Assembly (NCBI GenBank): GCA_965651325.1
Contig: CBFGSB010000129.1
Coordinates: 1-8,881 of the forward strand
DNA length: 8,881 nt
From: IDS-8 sp965651325
Lineage (GTDB): Bacteria; Pseudomonadota; Gammaproteobacteria; Steroidobacterales; Woeseiaceae
Direction: 5' to 3'
Positions 1 to 6,371 of this stretch are shown here, in pieces. The number at the start of each line of letters is the position of its first letter. Positions within the stretch are counted from its first letter, which is position 1. A program made the position numbers and the translations under genes. Under the pieces are notes generated by a model. That model was given only the letters and a program-made list of their open reading frames with translations, was not told where the DNA came from and did not search any database.

Positions 1-692
1 GCCTCGATCGACATGTTGCACAAGGTCATGCGTGCTTCCATGTCCAGCGCGCGAATCGCCTCGCCGCGATACTCGATTACATGCCCGGTGCCACCGTCCA
101 TCCCGAGCCGCCCGATGATGTGCAGTACCAGGTCCTTGGCGCCGGTACCGGCGGGCAGCCTGCCGTCCACCGTCACCGCCAGCGTCTTCGGGCGGCGCTG
201 CAGCAGACATTGCGTGGCGAGCACGTGCCCGACCTCGCTCGTGCCGATACCGAACGCGAGCGCGCCGAAAGCGCCGTGGGTAGCCGTATGCGAGTCACCG
301 CAGACGACGGTCATGCCGGGCTGCGTCGCGCCGAGCTCGGGGCCGATCACGTGCACGATGCCGCGCGTGCCGGACCCGAAGCCGTGAAGCTCGATGCCGA
401 ATGCCGCGCAGTTCGCCTCCAGCGCCGCGACCTGTTGCGCCGCCGATTCGTTCGCGTATGGCAAGCGGCCGTCGGCGCCGGCCGGCAAGGTCGGCGTCGA
501 ATGATCGAGCGTGGCGAGCGTGCGCTCCGGGCGGCGCACCGCCAGGCCGCGCGCGGCCAGTTCCGCGAACGCCTGCGGCGAGGTGACCTCGTGCACCAGG
601 TGCAGGTCGATATAGAGAATCGCCGGAGCGTCGGCGGTTTCCTCACGCACGCAGTGCGCATCCCAGATCTTGTCGATGATGGTTCGCGGCAT
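1..692 (-). CDS. leuC: 3-isopropylmalate dehydratase large subunit (partial, 3' end outside window)
   Basis: LeuC is the iron-sulfur, aconitase-family large subunit that pairs with LeuD to isomerise 2-isopropylmalate to 3-isopropylmalate in the leucine branch. I translated it by hand: the frame is open from an ATG at 692 to the window edge, giving the first 230 residues of a protein usually about 465 long. Diagnostic stretches are YIDLHLVHEVTSPQAF near residues 27-42, TLDHSTPTLP, and GDSHTATHGAFGALAFGIGT around residues 129-148, followed by TSEVGHVLATQ and MTLCNMSIEA near the edge. All align closely with E. coli LeuC as I recall it. The three cluster cysteines lie in the missing part. The start is supported by a GAGG (700-703) 7 nt upstream that overlaps the ilvE stop codon, so translation is probably coupled. 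It sits 9 nt after ilvE. leuD and leuB would be expected next but are not visible. Confidence 0.96.
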   Translation of the reverse strand, partial: MPRTIIDKIWDAHCVREETADAPAILYIDLHLVHEVTSPQAFAELAARGLAVRRPERTLATLDHSTPTLPAGADGRLPYANESAAQQVAALEANCAAFGIELHGFGSGTRGIVHVIGPELGATQPGMTVVCGDSHTATHGAFGALAFGIGTSEVGHVLATQCLLQRRPKTLAVTVDGRLPAGTGAKDLVLHIIGRLGMDGGTGHVIEYRGEAIRALDMEARMTLCNMSIE

Positions 693-701
693 CGGCGTGC
701 C

Positions 702-1658
702 TCAGCCCGTCGCACTCGCGGCTTCTTGCCGCGGCGCCGTGGCCAGGTAATCGAGCCATCCCCAGCGGTCTATCGTCCGCCCGTCGAAGAGGCCGAAGAA
801 CTTCTCCTGCAGTGCCGCGGTAACCGGGCCGCGCGTGCCGCTGCCCACCGGATGGCGGTCGACCGAGCGTACCGGGGTGATCTCGGCGGCGGTTCCTGTC
901 AGGAAGACCTCGTCGGCGAGATACAGCAGTTCGCGCGGCAGGGGTTGTTCGACGACGGACACGCCCAGCTCGGCGGCGAGCTGGAAAACGGTGTCGCGCG
1001 TGATGCCGACCAGGATCGACGCAGCGGCCGGCGGCGTGAAGAGCACCCCGTTGCGCACGATGAACAGGTTCTCACCGCTGCCCTCGCTCAGCGTACCGTC
1101 GGGCGAAAGCGCAATGCCTTCGGCATAACCGTTGCGCCGTGCTTCCATCGCGACGAGCTGGCTGTTGAGATAGTTGCCGCCCGCTTTCGCGGCGGTCGGG
1201 AAGGTGTTGGGTGCGGGCCGCTGCCAGGTCGAGACACAGGTGTCGATGCCCTGTGCCATCCCCTCCTCGCCGAGGTAGGCGCCCAGCTCCATGGCTGCGA
1301 TCATCACCTCGACCGGGGAGCCCGGGGCCGGGCAGACGCCAACGCCGCCGACCCCTCGCATCACCAGCGGGCGCAGGTAGGCCGAGCCCAGCCCGTTCTC
1401 GAGGATCGCGGCGCGGCAACCGCGCACGATTTCCTCCGGGGTGTAGGGAATCTCGATGCGGTAGATCGCTGCCGAGCCGAACAGGCGCTCGACGTGATCG
1501 GCAAGCCGGAAAATGGCGGGACCGTCCGGGGTCAGGTAGCAGCGTATGCCTTCGAACACCGAGGACCCGTAATGCAGCGCATGCGCCATCACGTGCACCT
1601 TGGCATCCGCCCACGGGATGAGCTCGCCGTTGAACCAGATGTAGCGGGACTGGTTCAT
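702..1658 (-). CDS. ilvE: Branched-chain amino acid aminotransferase
   Basis: This PLP-dependent fold-type IV transaminase carries out the last step for valine, leucine and isoleucine, using glutamate as amino donor. The 318-residue length fits class IV BCATs (about 305-310 in E. coli). The N-terminal half has HALHYGSSVFEGIR (26-39), with the YGSSVFEG signature. Lys158 in AAKAGGNYLNS is the likely Schiff-base lysine. The SEGSGENLF motif (191-199), VGITRDTV (217-224) and TGTAAEITPVRSVD (254-267, cofactor phosphate and substrate loop) follow. The frame is open further upstream, but I chose ATG 1658 because it starts the family-typical MNQSRYIWFNGE and overlaps the leuA stop as ATGA. No strong Shine-Dalgarno precedes it, so expression probably depends on coupling to leuA. 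About 20 Ala/Gln-rich residues at the C-terminus are not recognisable. A D-amino acid or 4-amino-4-deoxychorismate family member is unlikely given the motifs and context. Confidence 0.96.
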   Translation of the reverse strand: MNQSRYIWFNGELIPWADAKVHVMAHALHYGSSVFEGIRCYLTPDGPAIFRLADHVERLFGSAAIYRIEIPYTPEEIVRGCRAAILENGLGSAYLRPLVMRGVGGVGVCPAPGSPVEVMIAAMELGAYLGEEGMAQGIDTCVSTWQRPAPNTFPTAAKAGGNYLNSQLVAMEARRNGYAEGIALSPDGTLSEGSGENLFIVRNGVLFTPPAAASILVGITRDTVFQLAAELGVSVVEQPLPRELLYLADEVFLTGTAAEITPVRSVDRHPVGSGTRGPVTAALQEKFFGLFDGRTIDRWGWLDYLATAPRQEAASATG

Positions 1659-3220
1659 GCCGGCGCATCCACGGCTGCCGCTCGCGCGCCGCGACTCTCG
1701 AGGGCATGCTGCCGTTCGATGCGGTTGACGACTTCTACCAGTGCCAGGGCGCTGGCCTCGAGCACGTCGGTGCTGGTCGCGCGGCCGTAGTACTCGCGGC
1801 CGCCGCACACGACGTCGACCCGCGCCTCGCCCTGTGCATCCTCGCCGGTCGACAGCGAGCGCACGTGGTACTCGCGCAGGGTGAGCGGGGTTTCCGTGGC
1901 GCGCTCGATCGCGGCGAAGATTGCGTGCACGGGGCCGTCCCCGACCGCGGCCTCCTGCACGATGCGGCCGTCCTCGTGCGCGAGCCGCACACTCGCGCTG
2001 GGTACGGCTTCGCGCCCGATCGCGCCCTGGCTCTGCAGCGCGACCAGGCGCCAGGGCCCCTGCTCGCTGCCCGTCGCCCCGAGCGCGAGCGCTTCGAGGT
2101 CGGCGTCGAACACTTCCTTCTTGCGGTCGGCCAGCGCCTTGAACCGCGCGAACGCCTGGTTCAACGCGGCCTCGTCCAGCACGAAGCCCAGGCCCTTCAG
2201 GCGATCCGCCAGCGCCGCGCGGCCGCTGTGCTTGCCCAGCACGAGCTGGGAGCGCGACACGCCGACGTCCTCCGGCGACATGATCTCGTAGGTCGCACGG
2301 TTGCGCAGCATGCCGTGCTGGTGGATTCCGCTTTCGTGCGCAAAGGCGTTCTCGCCGATGATCGCCTTGTTGCGCGCCACGACGCTGCCGGTCAGCGCGA
2401 CCAGCCGGCGCGACACGGGGTAGAGCTGCGGCGTGTTGATGCGCGTGCCCACGCCGTAGTGCGCGGCGCGCGTCCTGAGCGCCATGACGATCTCCTCCAG
2501 CGCGGCATTGCCGGCGCGCTCACCGATGCCGTTGATCGTGCACTCGACCTGGCGTGCGCCGTTCTCGATCGCCGCCAGCGAGTTCGCCACCGCGAGCCCC
2601 AGGTCGTCATGGCAGTGGCAGCTCAGCACCGCGCGCTCGATCCCCCGCACGTTGTCGCGGAGATGCGCGAACAGGGCGCCGTACTCCGCCGGCACGGCGT
2701 AGCCCACGGTGTCCGGCGCGTTCAGCGTGGACGCACCGGCCTCGATCGCGGCGCTGAACACCTCGGTGAGGTAGTCGAGGTCGGAGCGCGACGCATCTTC
2801 CGCCGAGAACTCCACGTCGTCGACATAGCGCCGCGCCAGCTCCACCGCGCCGCTGGCGGCTTCCAGCGCCTCCGCCCTGCTCATGCGCAGCTTGGCCGCG
2901 AGATGCAGGTCGCTGGTGGCGATGAAGACGTGGATGCGCGGCGACTCGGCGCCTTCGAGGGCCGCCGCCGCGCGCTCGATGTCGTGCCGCTGGCAGCGCG
3001 CCAGCGCCGCCACGCCGCTGCCGCGCACGCGGCGCGCGATTTCCTGTACCGCCGCGAAGTCGTCCGGGCTCGCGGCCGCGAATCCGGCTTCGAGTATGTC
3101 GACACCGAGGTCGGCCAGCGCGCTCGCCATGGCGAGCTTCTGTGCCCGTGTCAGGGAGCAACCCGGCGATTGCTCGCCGTCGCGCAGCGTCGTGTCGAAG
3201 ATGCGCACCCGGCCGGTCAT
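1655..3220 (-). CDS. leuA: 2-isopropylmalate synthase
   Basis: LeuA condenses 2-ketoisovalerate with acetyl-CoA, the committed step to leucine. The 521 residues match the long LeuA form (523 in E. coli). The TIM-barrel catalytic domain begins with FDTTLRDGEQSPG (8-20), where Arg13 and Asp14 are the expected catalytic and metal residues. The metal-binding HxH is His202/His204 in SCHCHDDLGLAVANS. GIGERAGNAALEE (231-243) and GENAFAHESGIHQHG (289-303) follow. The last of these has His302 where many LeuA proteins have Asp; I do not know if this matters. LVLGKHSGR (327-334) precedes the linker. The C-terminal part, about 385-505, is the LeuA dimer domain that normally binds leucine for feedback inhibition. 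It ends with STDVLEASALALVEVVNRI. The start ATG overlaps the ilvM stop (ATGA) and the stop overlaps the ilvE start (ATGA). No good Shine-Dalgarno is visible. Homocitrate or citramalate synthase is less likely given the neighbours and length. Confidence 0.96.
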   Translation of the reverse strand: MTGRVRIFDTTLRDGEQSPGCSLTRAQKLAMASALADLGVDILEAGFAAASPDDFAAVQEIARRVRGSGVAALARCQRHDIERAAAALEGAESPRIHVFIATSDLHLAAKLRMSRAEALEAASGAVELARRYVDDVEFSAEDASRSDLDYLTEVFSAAIEAGASTLNAPDTVGYAVPAEYGALFAHLRDNVRGIERAVLSCHCHDDLGLAVANSLAAIENGARQVECTINGIGERAGNAALEEIVMALRTRAAHYGVGTRINTPQLYPVSRRLVALTGSVVARNKAIIGENAFAHESGIHQHGMLRNRATYEIMSPEDVGVSRSQLVLGKHSGRAALADRLKGLGFVLDEAALNQAFARFKALADRKKEVFDADLEALALGATGSEQGPWRLVALQSQGAIGREAVPSASVRLAHEDGRIVQEAAVGDGPVHAIFAAIERATETPLTLREYHVRSLSTGEDAQGEARVDVVCGGREYYGRATSTDVLEASALALVEVVNRIERQHALESRGARAAAVDAPA

Positions 3221-3549
3221 GGTGCTACTCGCGATACCGGTTGTGGCTGGCGCCGGATATCGAGCGCGGCTTCCAGCACGTCGTGCAGGCGCGCGACCTG
3301 GCGCAGCAGCACGTCCGCGGGGCGATCGTGCGACGCCAGGGTCAGCGACAGGCGCGTTCCATGCGGCGTGAGCTCCGAACTGACGGTGCCGAGGCGGAAC
3401 CCGCGCCGTTCGATCAGCCCCAGGATGCGCACCAGCGCGCCTTCGCTGTCGGCCAGCAACAGGGTCAGCTCGGGTTTCGCGGTCCTTGCGTGCATGCCAG
3501 CCGGGGCGGATGCCGGGCGGTTCAGGGGTGTCACAGCATTCGCGTTCAC
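3217..3549 (-). CDS. ilvM: Acetolactate synthase II small (regulatory) subunit, ACT domain
   Basis: This 110-residue protein is the small subunit that should bind and activate the IlvG catalytic subunit. A single ACT domain spans about residues 26-98: PELTLLLADSEGALVRILGL (first strand and helix), then IERRGFRLGTVSSELTP and the second strand and helix through LRQVARLHDVLEAALDI. Its length is near E. coli IlvM (about 87) and well below IlvH/IlvN-type subunits with a second domain (about 160), so ilvM is preferred over ilvH. I chose the GTG at 3549, which overlaps the ilvG stop as GTGA and has a GGAG (3558-3561) 8 nt upstream. The alternative ATG at 3495 would give a 92-residue protein with the ACT domain intact, and the first 18 residues (Ala/Pro/Asn-rich) are not conserved to my eye. 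The stop overlaps the leuA start (ATGA). Equal production with IlvG by coupling is the likely logic. Confidence 0.9.
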   Translation of the reverse strand: MNANAVTPLNRPASAPAGMHARTAKPELTLLLADSEGALVRILGLIERRGFRLGTVSSELTPHGTRLSLTLASHDRPADVLLRQVARLHDVLEAALDIRRQPQPVSRVAP

Positions 3550-5258
3550 GGCTGCTTCTCCATCATCTCGTGATTGGGGGTATTGGGAGGCACCAGCGGC
3601 CACACGTTGGCACGCGGGTCGATCTTCACGTGCAGGAGCCACGGGTCGTCGGCGGCCAGCATTGCTCGCAGCGCGTCGTCGACCTGGTCGCGCCGGTCGA
3701 TGCTTTCGGCGTGGATGCCGAAAGCGCGCGTGATCTCCGCAAAATCCGGGTTGTCGCTCAGGTCGGTCTCGGAATAGCGTTCGGCGAAGAACAGCTCCTG
3801 CCACTGGCGCACCATGCCGAGCGAGCTGTTGTCCAGCAGCACGATTTTCACCGCCACGCCATAGCGCCGCAGCGTGGCGAGCTCCTGGATATTCATCATG
3901 ATCGAGCCGTCCCCGGTGACGCAGACGACTTCCGCTTCCGGGTGGCCGAGCTTCACACCCATTGCCGCCGGCAGCCCGAAGCCCATCGTGCCCAGCCCGC
4001 CACTCGTCAGGTGCCGGTTGATGGCGCGGTGGATGCAGTGCTGCGCCACCCACATCTGGTGCTGGCCGACGTCGCAGGCAATCACCGCGTCGGGCGCCAG
4101 CTCGCTCAGCCGGCGCAGCAGGGCCGGGCCGTAGACGTCTTCGCCTGGCGAATCGTAGCGGGGCCGGGACGCACGCCGCAGCGTTTCGCAGCGCGCCTGC
4201 CAGGCAGCGATATCGGGTCGGCAGTCGAGCCGCGGCAGGATCGCCTTCAGGTCGCCGACGATGTGCACGTGCGCGTAGCGCAGCTTCGAGATCTCGGCCG
4301 CGTCGGTATCCAGGTGGATGACTTTCGCGTGCGGCGCGAACTCGGCCAGCTTGCCGGTAGCGCGGTCGTCGAAGCGCGCGCCGACCACGATCAGCAGGTC
4401 CGACTCCTGCACCGCGAGGTTCGCGGCCTTGCTGCCGTGCATGCCGAGCATGCCGAGGAACTGCGGATCGTCCGTCGGCACGCCGCCTAAGCCCTTGAGC
4501 GTGCTGACCACGGGAATGCCCGTTTCGCGCACCAGCTCGCGCAATGTATCCTCGGCGCCTGCCAGGCCCACGCCATAGCCCGTGTAGAACACCGGCCGCC
4601 GGCTCGCCGCGATCAGCGTGCGTGCCCGCTGCACCGCGGTACGGTCCACCGATGGCGCTGCCGCCGCCGCGGGCGGCGCGAAGCGCGGCACTTCCACCAG
4701 CGCGTTGGCGACGTCCTTGGGCAGGTCGATCAGCACGGGTCCGGGGCGGCCTTCGCGCGCGATGCGAAACGCCTCGCACACGGTCTCGGCGATCTTGCTC
4801 GCGTCGCGCACGATGAAACTGTGCTTCACGATCGGCAGCGTGATGCCGAAGATATCGACTTCCTGGAAGGCATCGGTGCCCATCAGGCCGGTCGCGACCT
4901 GCCCCGTGATCGCCACCATCGGCACGGAATCGAGGAACGCGTCGGCGATGCCGGTGACCAGGTTCGTGGCGCCCGGCCCGCTGGTCGCCAGGCACACGCC
5001 GACCCGGCCGGTGTGCCGCGCGTAGCCGTTCGCCGCCAGCGCCGCGCCCTGCTCGTGCCGTACCAGTATGTGACGAACGCCGGAATCCACCAGCGCGTCG
5101 TACACCGGCATGATGGCGCCGCCGGGATAGCCGAAGATGAGGTCGACCCCTTCAGCCTCCAGCGCGCGCAACAGCGCGTCGGCGCCGCGTACGGTCGCGG
5201 CCTTCTCAGGCGGCGACTTCGCGGCGATGGAGGTAGCGTGCTCGGCGGTGGACGGCAT
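3546..5258 (-). CDS. ilvG: Acetolactate synthase large (catalytic) subunit, AHAS II type
   Basis: This ThDP-dependent enzyme condenses two pyruvates, or pyruvate with 2-ketobutyrate, giving the first common intermediate of valine/leucine or isoleucine. The 570 residues carry the three usual domains. The Pyr domain has FGYPGGAIMPVYDAL (42-56), catalytic Glu69 in RHEQGAA and TSGPGATNL (92-100). The central FAD-binding domain has GMLGMHGSKAAN and VGARFDDR (292-299). The PP domain has the GDG of the ThDP motif at 449-451 with Asn477 closing it, then LGMVRQWQ (480-487; Trp486 corresponds to the herbicide-site Trp of the E. coli enzyme). The C-terminus NVWPLVPPNTPNHEMMEK is very like E. coli IlvG, which is why I prefer ilvG to ilvB or ilvI. 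About 23 N-terminal residues exceed E. coli IlvG. ATG 5258 has an AGGAG (5269-5273) at a slightly long 10-nt spacing. It lies 39 nt after ilvC and overlaps ilvM by GTGA. Confidence 0.95.
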   Translation of the reverse strand: MPSTAEHATSIAAKSPPEKAATVRGADALLRALEAEGVDLIFGYPGGAIMPVYDALVDSGVRHILVRHEQGAALAANGYARHTGRVGVCLATSGPGATNLVTGIADAFLDSVPMVAITGQVATGLMGTDAFQEVDIFGITLPIVKHSFIVRDASKIAETVCEAFRIAREGRPGPVLIDLPKDVANALVEVPRFAPPAAAAAPSVDRTAVQRARTLIAASRRPVFYTGYGVGLAGAEDTLRELVRETGIPVVSTLKGLGGVPTDDPQFLGMLGMHGSKAANLAVQESDLLIVVGARFDDRATGKLAEFAPHAKVIHLDTDAAEISKLRYAHVHIVGDLKAILPRLDCRPDIAAWQARCETLRRASRPRYDSPGEDVYGPALLRRLSELAPDAVIACDVGQHQMWVAQHCIHRAINRHLTSGGLGTMGFGLPAAMGVKLGHPEAEVVCVTGDGSIMMNIQELATLRRYGVAVKIVLLDNSSLGMVRQWQELFFAERYSETDLSDNPDFAEITRAFGIHAESIDRRDQVDDALRAMLAADDPWLLHVKIDPRANVWPLVPPNTPNHEMMEKQP

Positions 5259-5297
5259 TGCGATGGAACTCCTGGTACTCGGTGGGTTGTGTGCGGT

Positions 5298-6350
5298 TTA
5301 TCCCGTGGCGGCTTTCGCCGCGGCGGGCCGGGGCGCGGACTCGGCGGCTTGCTGCGGCTCCGCGTGGTCCTGCAGCCACGTCATGGAGGCACGCAGGCGC
5401 TGCCCGACGGTCTCGATCGGGTGCTCGGTGTCGCGCTGCATGAGAGACCGGTAGCGCTCGCGCCCGCTTTCGTGCTCCGCTACCCATTCGCGCGCGAACT
5501 CGCCGTCCTGGATCTCCCGGAGGATGGTGCGCATCTGCGCGCGCGTGTGCTCGTCCACCACCCGCGGTCCGCGGGTGAGGTCCCCATACTGCGCGGTCTC
5601 GGAGATGAACTGGTGCATCTTCGCCAGCCCGCCTTCGTGCAGCAGGTCGACGATCAGCTTCAGCTCGTGCAGGCACTCGAAGTAGGCGACTTCGGGCTGG
5701 TAGCCTGCCTCGACCAGGGTTTCGAAGCCCATCAGCACCAGCTCGGTAGCGCCGCCGCAAAGCACCGCCTGTTCACCGAACAGGTCGGTTTCGGTCTCCT
5801 CGCCGAAGGTGGTTTCGATGACGCCGCCGCGGGTGCCGCCGATGCCGTGCGCGTACGCGAGCGCCAGCTCTTTCGCTTTTCCGGTGGCATCTTGCTGCAC
5901 CGCCATCAGGCAAGGTACGCCGCGGCCTTCCTCGTACTGGCGGCGCACCAGGGCGCCCGGCCCCTTGGGCGCCACCAGGATCACGTCGAGATCGGCACGC
6001 GCCGCGATCTGCCCGAAGTGCACGTTGAAGCCGTGCGCGAACAGCAATGCTGCTCCTTCCCGGGCATGCGGCGCGATGAAATCGCGATACAGCGCGGCCT
6101 GGGTCATGTCGGGCGTGAGCAGGGCGATCAGGTCGGCGCGTGGAATCGCGTGCTCCGGCTGGTCGACCGCGAGCCCGTCGCGTTGCGCTTGCGCGAAGCT
6201 CGCGCCGGGGCGCGCGGCGACCACGACCTTGTAGCCGGCGTCGTGCAGGTTGCGGGCATGCGCCCGGCCCTGGCTGCCGTAGCCATAGACTACGATCGTC
6301 TTGCCTTCGAGGACGGCGGGGTTGGCGTCGGCGGCGGAATAGCTTTTCAT
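5298..6350 (-). CDS. ilvC: Ketol-acid reductoisomerase (NADP+), class I
   Basis: IlvC performs the Mg2+-dependent alkyl shift and NAD(P)H reduction of acetolactate or acetohydroxybutyrate to the dihydroxy acids. At 350 residues it is the short class I form, not the roughly 490-residue E. coli class II form. The Rossmann domain has VYGYGSQGRAHARNL (21-35). The cofactor-specificity loop AARPGASFAQA (45-55) keeps an Arg and a Ser consistent with NADPH. AHGFN (105-109, His106) and APKGPG (127-132) follow. The knotted domain supplies the metal ligands Asp189 and Glu193 (ETDLFGEQ) and Glu225 and Glu229 (YFECLHELK), with substrate-binding Ser250 in FISETAQYGD. The last 20 residues are Ala/Pro-rich and probably disordered. 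ATG 6350 has a GGAG (6357-6360) 6 nt upstream. It lies 21 nt downstream of ilvD, clearly in the same transcript. No ilvY-like divergent regulator is present, unlike enteric ilvC. Confidence 0.97.
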   Translation of the reverse strand: MKSYSAADANPAVLEGKTIVVYGYGSQGRAHARNLHDAGYKVVVAARPGASFAQAQRDGLAVDQPEHAIPRADLIALLTPDMTQAALYRDFIAPHAREGAALLFAHGFNVHFGQIAARADLDVILVAPKGPGALVRRQYEEGRGVPCLMAVQQDATGKAKELALAYAHGIGGTRGGVIETTFGEETETDLFGEQAVLCGGATELVLMGFETLVEAGYQPEVAYFECLHELKLIVDLLHEGGLAKMHQFISETAQYGDLTRGPRVVDEHTRAQMRTILREIQDGEFAREWVAEHESGRERYRSLMQRDTEHPIETVGQRLRASMTWLQDHAEPQQAAESAPRPAAAKAATG

Positions 6351-6371
6351 CGTTTGCTCCGGGTCAGGTTT

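Noticed and set aside
702..1808. A 368-residue IlvE starting at 1808.
   Set aside because: The first 50 residues are an out-of-frame reading of the leuA C-terminus. The ATG at 1658 matches the family start and overlaps the leuA stop as ATGA.
3546..5258. Assignment of the synthase large subunit as IlvB or IlvI, or as another ThDP enzyme such as glyoxylate carboligase.
   Set aside because: The C-terminal NVWPLVPP...EMMEK match to IlvG, the catalytic Glu69 and the short ACT subunit next to it favour the AHAS II type.
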